A stretch of DNA of 17,128 nucleotides from Deltaproteobacteria bacterium. GTDB taxonomy: Bacteria; Desulfobacterota; GWC2-55-46; JAUVFY01. Both the position numbers and the translations under genes were made by a program. Below, piece after piece: positions 1-6,338 of the stretch. The notes below the pieces were generated by a model. The model had not been told where the DNA came from. It did not search any database and saw nothing but the letters and a program-made list of their open reading frames with translations. The stretch's first letter is position 1, and each line of letters opens with the position of its first letter. Location: assembly GCA_030594025.1 (NCBI GenBank), contig JAUVFY010000007.1, forward strand, positions 1 through 17,128, read 5' to 3'.

Positions 1-239
1 GAGTAGCTCTCCTCCTTTTTGACCCTCCGGTATATAATGGCCGCGAGGAGGAAAAACATCCCTATCCAGATGGAGGTCTCAAGGAGGAACCAGAGGGCGT
101 CCTCGGTTACAAGGGTTATAAGGTACTTGACCGCGATAAAAACAGAAATAAGAAGGATAGGGAGCAGGGTAAACACAAGGGATATTACGAGAAGAAAATT
201 GTCCCTGAGCGTTGCAACCGTTCTTTCGGATAAAGTCAT
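1..239 (-). CDS. small two-TM membrane protein, truncated by window edge
   Basis: The frame opens with ATG at 239 and stays open to the first base of the window, so the 3' end is missing; 79 residues are visible. The sequence starts MTLSERTVATLRDN and shows two hydrophobic stretches, about residues 15-44 and 50-68, followed by a basic segment (YRRVKKEE), as in a small inner-membrane protein with two helices. A GGGAGG ribosome binding site sits 7 nt before the ATG. It begins 16 nt after the stop of the methyltransferase gene, so the two are probably co-transcribed. I do not recognise the family. Membrane location is inferred from hydrophobicity only. Confidence 0.6.
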   Translation of the reverse strand, partial: MTLSERTVATLRDNFLLVISLVFTLLPILLISVFIAVKYLITLVTEDALWFLLETSIWIGMFFLLAAIIYRRVKKEESY

Positions 240-255
240 CTTCAAACCTCCCGTT

Positions 256-1884
256 CTAAATCTCCACGATCTTCTGGGTTTCGCGGCCGAAAACGTCCAC
301 CACCCTGACCGCTATCTTTCTCGTGCCATTATCCAGTACGGCCCTTGCCTCGGTCTCCACCGTCCCGGCCTTCTTTCCGTCCCCCCCTTTCCCCCTTTTT
401 TCCCTTAATGTCTGCCACATGCTCTTGAATACCCTGCCGTCGTAGTCCCAGTCGATTGACCAGCTCTCGATAAGTACGGCGAAGTTCTTTCTCGCCGCGT
501 CCAACAGGGCACCGTATGCCCCGTTACCCACCTTCGACTTTTTCGAGGCCCGGCCTGTGAGGGTGAAATCCCCTGGCAATTCGCCGGGCGTGTAGCCCCC
601 CAGTGCGATTGCCACTGAAACCTTTCCCCCCGGGATTTTTTTAATGGAGGGTTTTAAAAGCCTCAGCCGATTCGCACGAGGCGAGGGGGTTTTTTTCTTG
701 CCGGCTTTTTTTACCTTCTCAATTAAGAAAGGCCCCCGTGCGTTCTCCAGGAGACGGCCCCGCGAGACCTGTATGCCAGTATGCCCCTCCTCGCACATTA
801 TCCACCTTCGCCCGAGCTTTTCGGCTACAACCCCGGTCGTGCCGGAGCCGGAGAAGAAATCACATACTAAATCATCCCTTTCCGTTGCCGACTCTATTAT
901 GCGCTTAATGAGGGCCTCGGGTTTCTGCGTGGTAAAGGCGGTCCTCTCTACCGCCGGGCTGTGCATGGCGTCCGGGATGTCGTCCCAGACGTCTCCGACG
1001 AGTTTTTTCTCGACAAACTTTCTGCCCCTTCGCTCGAGAAAGTATTTAACTCTAACGCTCCCGGACCGGGTCCTGTGGATGCGGCCCTGCTTTTCAAGCT
1101 CCCTTATACTCTTGTCCGTGTAATCCCCCCTTGGGGCGGTCTTGAAAAGGCGCCCCCGGTCGTCCTCCCTGTATCTCCGGGAAAGGGCCTCTTCAAGTGT
1201 AAGGAGCTTTTCGGAGTAAAGTTTTTTTAGCCTGGCCTTTTCGGTCCTACCGTATACGAGGATAGTGTCATGGTTTCTCGGGAACTGGCCAGAGGTGGCC
1301 TTCGCCCCCCTGCCGCCGTAATTCCAGACGATCTCGTTCAAAAAACACTTCCTTCCGAAGACCTCGTCCATTAAAACCCTTATATAGGAATTTACGCGCC
1401 AGTCGCAATGGACGAATATCTTGCCTTTTCCCGAAAGGAGCCTTTTCATGAGCCTGAGCCTGGGATGCAGCATCTCGAGATATTCGTCTATGCCCCCGGC
1501 CCATGTATCGTCGTATGCCCTTCGCTCTATCTCGAAGCCTTCGACCCTGAGCCTTTGCGAGTAGCCCGCGTTGGATCCGAAGGGAGGGTCTATGTATACG
1601 AGCTCGGCCTTTCCCTCGTAACCCTGGTTTATTAGGGCCTCCATGGCTGTCAGGTTGTCGCCCCATATGAGGCGGTTTCCCGGGTTTTTATCTTTCATGG
1701 AAGGGCAAGCGAGTGGGTCTGGGAGGGGTTTTTGCCGCAAAGGGCCGGCGAGGTTGGGTATTACTAACTCATGGGTCTCGAGTGTGGCCTCCTCGGGCGG
1801 GGTAGGATTTTGAGCCCTTGAGTTCCAGGTCAAAAAAGCGGTATCTTTTCCCCTCTTCTTTTTTTTCCCTTCCCGGGCGGTCAC
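256..1884 (-). CDS. site-specific DNA methyltransferase, beta class (probably N6-adenine)
   Basis: Predicted to transfer a methyl group from SAM to a base in a specific DNA site. The catalytic motif DPPF is at residues 99-102, and the SAM-binding motif FFSGSGTTG follows at 343-351, just after a QKPEAL segment (320-325). The order catalytic motif first, SAM motif second is that of beta-class amino-methyltransferases, which include type III Mod proteins. The roughly 220 residues between them should hold the target recognition region. The C-terminal part (about 400-542) contains WSIDWDYDG and is of the kind found in Mod-like enzymes. The start is GTG at 1884 with GCGAGG 6 nt upstream. No restriction endonuclease or helicase partner is visible in the window; the gene downstream encodes a small membrane protein. 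It could be an orphan methyltransferase, or its partner may lie beyond position 1. N4-cytosine specificity cannot be excluded from the motifs. Confidence 0.85.
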   Translation of the reverse strand: MTAREGKKKKRGKDTAFLTWNSRAQNPTPPEEATLETHELVIPNLAGPLRQKPLPDPLACPSMKDKNPGNRLIWGDNLTAMEALINQGYEGKAELVYIDPPFGSNAGYSQRLRVEGFEIERRAYDDTWAGGIDEYLEMLHPRLRLMKRLLSGKGKIFVHCDWRVNSYIRVLMDEVFGRKCFLNEIVWNYGGRGAKATSGQFPRNHDTILVYGRTEKARLKKLYSEKLLTLEEALSRRYREDDRGRLFKTAPRGDYTDKSIRELEKQGRIHRTRSGSVRVKYFLERRGRKFVEKKLVGDVWDDIPDAMHSPAVERTAFTTQKPEALIKRIIESATERDDLVCDFFSGSGTTGVVAEKLGRRWIMCEEGHTGIQVSRGRLLENARGPFLIEKVKKAGKKKTPSPRANRLRLLKPSIKKIPGGKVSVAIALGGYTPGELPGDFTLTGRASKKSKVGNGAYGALLDAARKNFAVLIESWSIDWDYDGRVFKSMWQTLREKRGKGGDGKKAGTVETEARAVLDNGTRKIAVRVVDVFGRETQKIVEI

Positions 1885-1957
1885 TTTTTCCTCGCGAGGT
1901 CTTGATTAAAGGTTTTTGGCCGGTCTTTTCGCTCTTTACTTCAGCTGGCCGGGGTCG

Positions 1958-3376
1958 CTAATCTTTTAACTCCTTGAGCCTTATATTGAGCTCCTTTATC
2001 TTCTTTCTCAGGGTGTTCCTGTTTATGCCCAGGAGTTCCGCGGCCCTCACCTGGTTGTTACGGGTCTTTTTAAGTACCAGCTTAATAAGCGGCCTTTCCA
2101 TGAAGGGCATTACAGTGTCGTAGAGCTCTTGCCTTCCCTTTGAGGCTGTCTTCTCTATGAAGGGCTCGAGCCTTTTCGTTATCAGGTCCTCGATGGACTC
2201 CCTTTTTAGCCTTCTCCTCGGAAGAGAAAGGTCCTCGGGAGTGAGGACCAGGCTCGGCGAAAGGAGAACCGCCCTTCTCAGTATGTTTTCAAGCTCCCGG
2301 ACGTTACCCGGCCAGTCGTAGTTCTCCATCTCCGCGAGCGAGTCCTTGGAAAGCTGCCTTAACTCAACACCCATCTCGCGGGTGAAGCTTTCAAGGAAAT
2401 ACTCCGAAAGGAGTTTTATATCGCCCTTCCTCTCCCTGAGGGGTGCGATGTTCACGGTGACCACGTTGAGCCTGTAAAGGAGGTCTTCCCTGAACCTTTT
2501 TTCCATTACCGCCTTTTCGAGGTCCTGGTTGGTAGCGGCTATTATGCGCACGTCCACCTTTACAGGGTGCCTGCCCCCGACGCGGTAGAACTCCTTTTCC
2601 TGTATGGCCCTTAAGAGCTTTGCCTGGAGCTCGAGGCTCATGTCTCCCACCTCGTCGAGTAAGAGTGTGCCCCCCTCGGCCATCTCGAACTTCCCCTTCC
2701 TCGACTCGACCGCACCGGTGAACGCCCCTTTTTCATGCCCGAAGAGCTCGCTCTCCATTAAGTCCCTGGGCACGGCCGCCGAGTTCACAGCGATGAAAGG
2801 GGCCTCGTACCTGGGGCTGTTCGAGTGTATGAGTTTGGACAGAAGCTCCTTACCCGTGCCACTCTCGCCGTGAATGAGGACCGTTACGTTACGCGGGGCC
2901 ACCTTGCCCACGGTCTTGAAGACTTCCAGCATGGCTTTACTCTTCCCAACGAAGACCGTCTCGTCGGCCCACTTCTCCTTGAGCCTGTCTTTTAGCAGAG
3001 AGAGCTCACGCCTGAGCCTGATGTTTTGCACCGCCCTGTCCACTATCCGACCGAGCTCGTCGAGGTCAAAGGGTTTTGTAATGTAGTCGAACGCACCCCT
3101 TTTCATGGCCTCGAGGGTGTTCTTCATCGTGCCCTCGGCGGTCATTATGATTACCGGGACCGCGGCTCCGGCGTCGGCAAGGACCTGGAGCCCGTCTTTT
3201 CCTGGCATGTTTATGTCCAGAAGGGCCAATGTGGGCTCACCGGCCTTGAGCACCCCGGCCGCGGCGTTTCCATCCCTTGCGCTTGCCACCTCGAAGCCCT
3301 TTTCCTTGAAGAACCTTTCAAGGACCCATAGAAGCTCTTCGTCGTCTTCGGCTATAAGTACCTTTGTCTTATCCAT
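1958..3376 (-). CDS. ntrC: NtrC-family sigma-54 response regulator
   Basis: A transcription activator that, when phosphorylated, drives sigma-54 RNA polymerase at promoters of nitrogen-assimilation genes. Three domains are visible: a receiver (about 1-120) with acidic residues at 10-12, phosphoacceptor D54 in LLDINMPG and K101; an AAA+ domain with Walker A GESGTGKE (170-177), the sigma-54 contact loop GAFTGA (217-222) and Walker B LLLDEVGD (238-245); and a C-terminal Fis-type helix-turn-helix (about 437-465, AAELLGINRNTLRKKI). The length of 472 aa is normal for NtrC. I take ATG at 3376 as start because AGGGAG is spaced correctly before it; a TTG at 3379 is the alternative. It follows ntrB in the same direction across a 63-nt AT-rich spacer, and the pairing with an NtrB-type kinase supports NtrC over other sigma-54 regulators. 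Actual target genes are unknown. Confidence 0.9.
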   Translation of the reverse strand: MDKTKVLIAEDDEELLWVLERFFKEKGFEVASARDGNAAAGVLKAGEPTLALLDINMPGKDGLQVLADAGAAVPVIIMTAEGTMKNTLEAMKRGAFDYITKPFDLDELGRIVDRAVQNIRLRRELSLLKDRLKEKWADETVFVGKSKAMLEVFKTVGKVAPRNVTVLIHGESGTGKELLSKLIHSNSPRYEAPFIAVNSAAVPRDLMESELFGHEKGAFTGAVESRKGKFEMAEGGTLLLDEVGDMSLELQAKLLRAIQEKEFYRVGGRHPVKVDVRIIAATNQDLEKAVMEKRFREDLLYRLNVVTVNIAPLRERKGDIKLLSEYFLESFTREMGVELRQLSKDSLAEMENYDWPGNVRELENILRRAVLLSPSLVLTPEDLSLPRRRLKRESIEDLITKRLEPFIEKTASKGRQELYDTVMPFMERPLIKLVLKKTRNNQVRAAELLGINRNTLRKKIKELNIRLKELKD

Positions 3377-3390
3377 CAAGGGCTCCCTTA

Positions 3391-3437
3391 AGTAAAAAAG
3401 TAAAAAAGTAAAAAAAATTAAAAAATAAAAAAATTAA
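3391..3437. repeat. A/T-only spacer with 8-nt tandem repeat between ntrB and ntrC
   Basis: The spacer between the ntrB stop and the ntrC ribosome binding site is almost entirely A and T, with three copies of GTAAAAAA (8-nt period, 3392-3415) followed by blocks of AATTAAAAAAT. In the ntrB-ntrC mRNA this is a long U-rich segment. No stem-loop precedes it, so it is not an intrinsic terminator. Similar AATTAAAA blocks follow other genes in this window. Confidence 0.6.
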
Positions 3438-3439
3438 AA

Positions 3440-4519
3440 TCATTCTGCCGTGGGGAGCAATACCTCCACCTTTGTCCCCTCACCGGGCGTTGAATCTATT
3501 CGAAGAAACCCCCCGTGCTCCTTTACGATCCTGTAGGAGATGGCCATGCCCAGCCCGCTTCCTCCGGGCTTGGTGGTGAAAAAGGGTGTAAAGATCTTCT
3601 CAAGGTTTTCCGGGGGTATGCCGCAGCCGGTGTCCCTTATCTCCACGCTCGCGAGCTTCGCTTCCCTGGAGCCCTCGTCGACGAGGTGGAAGTCTGTGAC
3701 CATCCTCGTTAGGAGCCTTACCTCGCCGTCGTTCTTGGTGGCGGCCTCCCTCGCGTTCTTTACGAGGTTCAAAAGGACCTGCGCGAGCTTGTCCTCGTCT
3801 CCAACTACGGGCGGGAGGCTCGGGTCGTATTCCTTTACAACCGGCGGGCCCGTCTGGCCCTCGGTCAGAAGCAGAACCACTTCGTCCAGGACCTTGTGTA
3901 TGTTGAGTCTTCTTCTCTTAAGCTCCCCGGGCCTGGCGAAATCGAGCATCTCCTTGACGATCGCGTTCAGCCGGTCCACGGCCCTTATTATCGCCCCGGT
4001 GTATTCCTTGAGCCCCTCGTCCTTTACCTTCCTGGAAAGCAACTGGGCCGCACCCCTTATCCCGCCCAGGGGGTTTTTCACCTCGTGGGCGAGGTTGGCC
4101 GCAAAGGTGCCCATGTATGCGAGCCGCTCCTTTCTGAAAGATTCGGTCTCAAGCGACTTTATGCCAGACAGGTCCTGTACGAGCGCCACGGCCCCGGTGA
4201 GGTTCCCCTCGGGGTCGAAGACCTGGCTCGTCGTAACGCCCACCGAAATGGGTGCGGAGAACTTCCTGTGGAGGTTCTTTTCGTAATCGGCAAAGAGTTT
4301 CTGTTCCCTTAAGGTCTTTTCCAGTATTTCACCGAGCCAGGCGTCCCTTGTGAAAATCTCCCCGAGGGGCTTTTTTAGCACCTGGGTCCTCGAAAGCCCT
4401 GTTATCTTCTCGGCGGACTGGTTAAATACAGTAACCACCATTGAGGGGTCAACGCATATGACCCCTTCTCCAAGGTTTTCTATGATGTTTTCGTATGGGG
4501 CCGCTTTTTTCAATTTCAC
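3440..4519 (-). CDS. ntrB: NtrB-type nitrogen-regulation sensor histidine kinase
   Basis: A soluble histidine kinase that phosphorylates NtrC; in the characterised family its activity is set by the PII protein. An N-terminal PAS domain (about 8-120) is followed by the dimerisation/phosphoacceptor helix with NLAHEVKNPLGGIRGAAQLL (143-161 region, H145), a signature characteristic of NtrB. The ATPase domain has an N box NLVKNAREA (251-259), G1 box DTGCGIP (297-303) and G2 box GGSGLGMA (319-326). No membrane helix is seen, as expected for NtrB. The start is GTG at 4519; its ribosome binding site is poor, only AAG touching the codon, and the frame is open back to a stop at 4559, so the true start is uncertain by a few codons. 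It is upstream of ntrC in one operon. The length, 359 aa, is usual for the family. Confidence 0.88.
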   Translation of the reverse strand: MKLKKAAPYENIIENLGEGVICVDPSMVVTVFNQSAEKITGLSRTQVLKKPLGEIFTRDAWLGEILEKTLREQKLFADYEKNLHRKFSAPISVGVTTSQVFDPEGNLTGAVALVQDLSGIKSLETESFRKERLAYMGTFAANLAHEVKNPLGGIRGAAQLLSRKVKDEGLKEYTGAIIRAVDRLNAIVKEMLDFARPGELKRRRLNIHKVLDEVVLLLTEGQTGPPVVKEYDPSLPPVVGDEDKLAQVLLNLVKNAREAATKNDGEVRLLTRMVTDFHLVDEGSREAKLASVEIRDTGCGIPPENLEKIFTPFFTTKPGGSGLGMAISYRIVKEHGGFLRIDSTPGEGTKVEVLLPTAE

Positions 4520-4561
4520 CTTGTGGTGGGCAATGCTCCAGGAAGTTACTTCTGGATTTTA

Positions 4562-4610
4562 TGAACACGGAAAAACAGGTGGAGAACATATCTCGTATCG
4601 TTCGTGTTCA
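4562..4610. repeat. 8-bp inverted repeat in ntrB leader
   Basis: TGAACACG (4562-4569) and CGTGTTCA (4603-4610) are perfect inverted copies separated by 33 nt, lying in the predicted 5' leader of ntrB mRNA. They could be a two-part operator or close a stem in the leader RNA. No known regulator site is recognised. Confidence 0.4.
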
Positions 4611-4620
4611 ATTCGGTGCC

Positions 4621-4665
4621 TGCCTAAATAATAGGCATCTTATCAGGCCGGGAAGGAAAAAACAA
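4621..4665 (-). promoter_or_regulatory. predicted sigma-70 promoter of ntrBC with palindrome at the start site
   Basis: Read on the minus strand, TTGTTT (4660-4665) and TAAGAT (4637-4642) are separated by exactly 17 nt. A palindrome, TGCCTA-5 nt-TAGGCA (4621-4637), abuts the -10 box and covers the expected transcription start, so it could be an operator or a short 5' hairpin. No GlnA gene or sigma-54 promoter with correct spacing is seen here. Confidence 0.5.
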
Positions 4666-4706
4666 TAGAATTTCGAAGGATTTTTTTTCGGGTGGTAGGC
4701 GAGAGG

Positions 4707-4735
4707 AGGGGAATTCAAGCCAGATTCCCCTTTTT
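4707..4735 (+). other. plus-strand hairpin followed by a T run, no matching gene
   Basis: AGGGGAAT (4707-4714) and ATTCCCCT (4724-4731) form an 8-bp stem with a 9-nt loop, followed by T residues on the plus strand. It resembles an intrinsic terminator for plus-strand transcription, yet no plus-strand gene precedes it. The surrounding 4666-4798 has no gene that I can support and is rich in purine/pyrimidine runs. Confidence 0.35.
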
Positions 4736-4795
4736 CCTCTTTTCTTCTTAAATCCCCCCCCTTTTTACACGCTCTGTCTAAGGACCTTGAGGGGA

Positions 4796-4824
4796 AATAA
4801 AAAATGAGACCCAAAAGGGTCTCA
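4796..4824 (-). terminator. intrinsic terminator of the 4861-5244 gene
   Basis: On the minus strand TGAGACCC, loop TTTT, GGGTCTCA (4805-4824) is followed by TTTTTTATTT. The same hairpin and flank recur at 5542-5573 behind the paralogous gene, which shows that the terminator was duplicated with the gene. Confidence 0.85.
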
Positions 4825-4860
4825 CTCCTGGAAGCCGCCGGCCTCCATCTTGTTTTTTGC

Positions 4861-5244
4861 TTACTTCATCGTGAGATTTCGGACCTTTACTGTCTTGATA
4901 GGCTTGCTATCTATAACTTCCCCTTGAACGGTTACAACTTCCTTCTCAAAAATGTCGGTGGAAAGAGCCCTGACCACGAAATTGCTGGAATCTTCATCTG
5001 CTACCATGATGAATACTTCTCCATCCTCCGTTTGTAGTGAGCGTTGACCATGCCTCGGGTTTGTGCATACGGAGTGTGAACCCTGATAGGCCTGCTCCGT
5101 GGTCCATTCGTACAGACAGATTATCTCGCCGGTAAGCTTACCCTCGAGTGTTTTAAACCCCATGGGTGAGCCGCCATAAACCGGGAAGGCTACCATTGCG
5201 AAGAGGAGGGCTAAAACCATTATATACAACGACTTTATCTTCAT
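4861..5244 (-). CDS. small exported protein, paralogue of 5614-6039, function unknown
   Basis: A 127-aa protein with a clear Sec signal peptide (MKIKSLYIMVLALLFAMVAF, cleavage probably near residue 23-25) and a compact beta-rich domain. Key residues shared with its paralogue are C43 in GEIICLY, C60 and H65 in the segment VCTNPRH; the two cysteines could form a disulfide or, with histidine, hold a metal or cofactor. The pattern GEI-x-C followed by an acidic TEDGEVFIMV strand and a VTVQGEV strand looks like a small OB-fold-like periplasmic domain; that is inference from pattern, not a family match. The ATG at 5244 has GGAGG 9 nt upstream, inside a possible hairpin. It is monocistronic: own promoter and own terminator. 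By eye it is about 60% identical to 5614-6039 over 97 residues without gaps; its mature N-terminus is 14 residues shorter. Confidence 0.8.
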   Translation of the reverse strand: MKIKSLYIMVLALLFAMVAFPVYGGSPMGFKTLEGKLTGEIICLYEWTTEQAYQGSHSVCTNPRHGQRSLQTEDGEVFIMVADEDSSNFVVRALSTDIFEKEVVTVQGEVIDSKPIKTVKVRNLTMK

Positions 5245-5252
5245 AGCAGGTC

Positions 5253-5281
5253 ACCTCCATCTTTTTATTTAAAATGGAGGT
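5253..5281 (-). promoter_or_regulatory. leader hairpin masking the ribosome binding site of 4861-5244
   Basis: In the mRNA, ACCUCCAU (from 5281-5274) can pair perfectly with AUGGAGGU (from 5260-5253) across a 13-nt AU-rich loop. The 3' arm is the Shine-Dalgarno sequence, so folding would hide the ribosome binding site. An equivalent hairpin is present in the paralogue's leader. Confidence 0.5.
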
Positions 5282-5324
5282 CGGGTCAGCAACAAGTTGA
5301 AATTAAAATCCACCTTCTAATTAT

Positions 5325-5352
5325 AGTGTAATCCGCCTTCTCCCTTTGTCAA
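5325..5352 (-). promoter_or_regulatory. predicted sigma-70 promoter of 4861-5244
   Basis: On the minus strand TTGACA (5347-5352) is followed after 16 nt by TACACT (5325-5330), overlapping a TATAAT at 5320-5325 that would need a 21-nt spacer. The first choice is supported because the TACACT aligns with TATACT of the paralogue's promoter, after which both leaders share a 21-nt segment (5297-5317 and 6182-6202) with only two differences. Confidence 0.6.
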
Positions 5353-5541
5353 GGTTTTTTGGCTCCAGGTGTCAGCCCTGAACTTTTCATCCGCCCTTCG
5401 TTATTTTCGGCAGTATTTTAAGGGTGGTTTATGCGGGTAGAGGCGGCAAAATCCTCAAGAAAGGCGACGGCGCGAGGCGGGCTTCCCCGGGCGGGGGGGC
5501 ACACCCTGTGCAGTCCACTTTTAAGGCAGCAAGGAGGAAAT
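5353..5541. other. intergenic block with GC-rich hairpin-prone core, no gene
   Basis: No coding region is supported here. The AT-rich surroundings are interrupted at about 5430-5515 by a very GC-rich stretch containing GGCGGCAAAATCC, long G runs and a tight hairpin GCACA-CCC-TGTGC (5499-5511). The composition is unlike the flanking promoters and terminators. It may be a structured RNA or a dispersed intergenic repeat, but I cannot assign it to a family. Confidence 0.4.
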
Positions 5542-5573
5542 AAAAAATGAGACCCAAAAGGGTCTCATTTTTT
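5542..5573 (-). terminator. intrinsic terminator of the 5614-6039 gene
   Basis: AAAAAATGAGACCC (5542-5555) and GGGTCTCATTTTTT (5560-5573) are a perfect 14-bp inverted repeat with an AAAA loop on the plus strand (TTTT on the minus), giving a stem followed by a T run in either direction. It lies 40 nt after the stop of the minus-strand gene and matches the terminator of the neighbouring paralogue. Confidence 0.9.
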
Positions 5574-5613
5574 GGAACCGCCGGCCTCCGTTCTGTTTTT
5601 CTTTTTAACTTGC

Positions 5614-6039
5614 TCACTTGATTACGAGGCTTTTGACCTTTACGATCTTAATAGGTCCGCCTTCGACTATTGTACCTTTCACGCTTACGACTTCCTTCTC
5701 GGCGACATTTGTGGTTAAGGCCTTGACCACGAAGCTGCTGGCCTCTTCATCAGGCACCATGAGGTATACGTCTCCCTCTTCTGTAACAAGGGAGCGCTGA
5801 TTATGGCGCGGATGTGCACAAACGGAGTCTGAGCCCTGATAAGCCTGGTCCGTGGTCCAGTCGTACAGACAGATTATCTCGCCCGTAAGCGTACCCTCGA
5901 TGGTCTTGACATCTTTGGGTGCGGCCTTAAAAGACCACCCTGCCTCTGGTGTGGGATACTCTGTCGCAGCATATAGCGGAAGGGCTACCACCGCAAAGAG
6001 GAAAGTCAAAGCTACTACGTACAACGTTTTTGTCTTCAT
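5614..6039 (-). CDS. small exported protein, paralogue of 4861-5244, function unknown
   Basis: A 141-aa protein with a Sec signal peptide (MKTKTLYVVALTFLFAVVAL, cleavage probably after LYA at residue 24). The mature part begins with a short linker (TEYPTPEAGWSF) absent from the paralogue, then the shared domain. Conserved candidates for function are C57 in GEIICLY, C74 and H79 in the segment VCAHPRH, with an extra H76 here. Strand-like segments TEEGDVYLMVPDE and EKEVVSVKGTI alternate as in small OB-fold-like domains; this is a resemblance only. ATG at 6039 is preceded by GGAGG at 9 nt. It has its own sigma-70 promoter (6211-6239), a long leader of about 160 nt and its own terminator. The tandem copy and complete regulatory duplication suggest selection for dosage or for two related substrates. 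Acts outside the cytoplasm. Confidence 0.8.
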   Translation of the reverse strand: MKTKTLYVVALTFLFAVVALPLYAATEYPTPEAGWSFKAAPKDVKTIEGTLTGEIICLYDWTTDQAYQGSDSVCAHPRHNQRSLVTEEGDVYLMVPDEEASSFVVKALTTNVAEKEVVSVKGTIVEGGPIKIVKVKSLVIK

Positions 6040-6047
6040 ATGAGGTC

Positions 6048-6071
6048 ACCTCCTGCATTTTATTCGGAGGT
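6048..6071 (-). promoter_or_regulatory. leader hairpin masking the ribosome binding site of 5614-6039
   Basis: ACCUCC (from 6071-6066 in the mRNA) can pair with GGAGGU (from 6053-6048), which is the Shine-Dalgarno sequence, across a 12-nt AU-rich loop. The position matches the hairpin of the paralogue, though loop sequences differ and this stem is two pairs shorter. Confidence 0.45.
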
Positions 6072-6210
6072 CGGCTAAAATTTAGTTCCTAATTAAGTCC
6101 AATTCGAGATTATCCGTTCGTCAAACGGTAAATGTACTAATTTTTTGCAATAAAAACAAATATTTTGCTCTTTATGATAATTTGAAATTGAAATTCACCT
6201 TCATATAAAT

Positions 6211-6239
6211 AGTATAGCTCCAAAACGGTCTTTTTGCAA
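6211..6239 (-). promoter_or_regulatory. predicted sigma-70 promoter of 5614-6039
   Basis: On the minus strand TTGCAA (6234-6239), 17-nt spacer, TATACT (6211-6216). Downstream the leader shares a 21-nt segment with the paralogue's leader and also contains a small hairpin CCGTT-TGACG-AACGG near 6113-6127. Confidence 0.65.
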
Positions 6240-6276
6240 GCGGAACCCTTTTGGGATTTTCTCCCCGGGTAAGCTT

Positions 6277-6302
6277 GGGGGAGGGGGGAGGGGGGAGGGG
6301 GG
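6277..6302 (+). repeat. four-run G tract with single-A loops (potential G-quadruplex)
   Basis: Four runs of 5, 6, 6 and 6 G on the plus strand are separated by single A residues, an arrangement expected to make a very stable parallel quadruplex. It lies between the mtnA stop and the promoter of 5614-6039; on the mRNA of mtnA it would be C-rich. No intrinsic terminator is otherwise seen after mtnA. Confidence 0.7.
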
Positions 6303-6338
6303 ACTGAAAATCTAAAAAACGCGGGGGTTGCCGTCAAT

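Noticed and set aside
3540..4286. 248-aa plus-strand open frame antisense to ntrB
   Set aside because: Shadow frame; Ser/Leu-rich translation, no ribosome site, while ntrB is certain.
4605..4622. Possible sigma-54 promoter for ntrB (GGCAC and TTG on the minus strand)
   Set aside because: The distance between the two elements is one base too short and the -12 box lacks the C of TTGC; sigma-54 spacing is strict.
4608..4814. 68-aa minus-strand open frame
   Set aside because: It crosses the terminator hairpin and shares its first residues (LIFYF) with the frame at 5429-5617 only because the terminator is duplicated; no domain and no ribosome site.
5430..5500. c-di-GMP (GEMM) riboswitch on the plus strand
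   Set aside because: Only fragments of the consensus occur, the tetraloop receptor part is missing and no plus-strand gene follows.
5429..5617. 62-aa minus-strand open frame
   Set aside because: It overlaps the end of the 5614-6039 gene, runs through its terminator and into the GC-rich block; proline-rich translation without family features.
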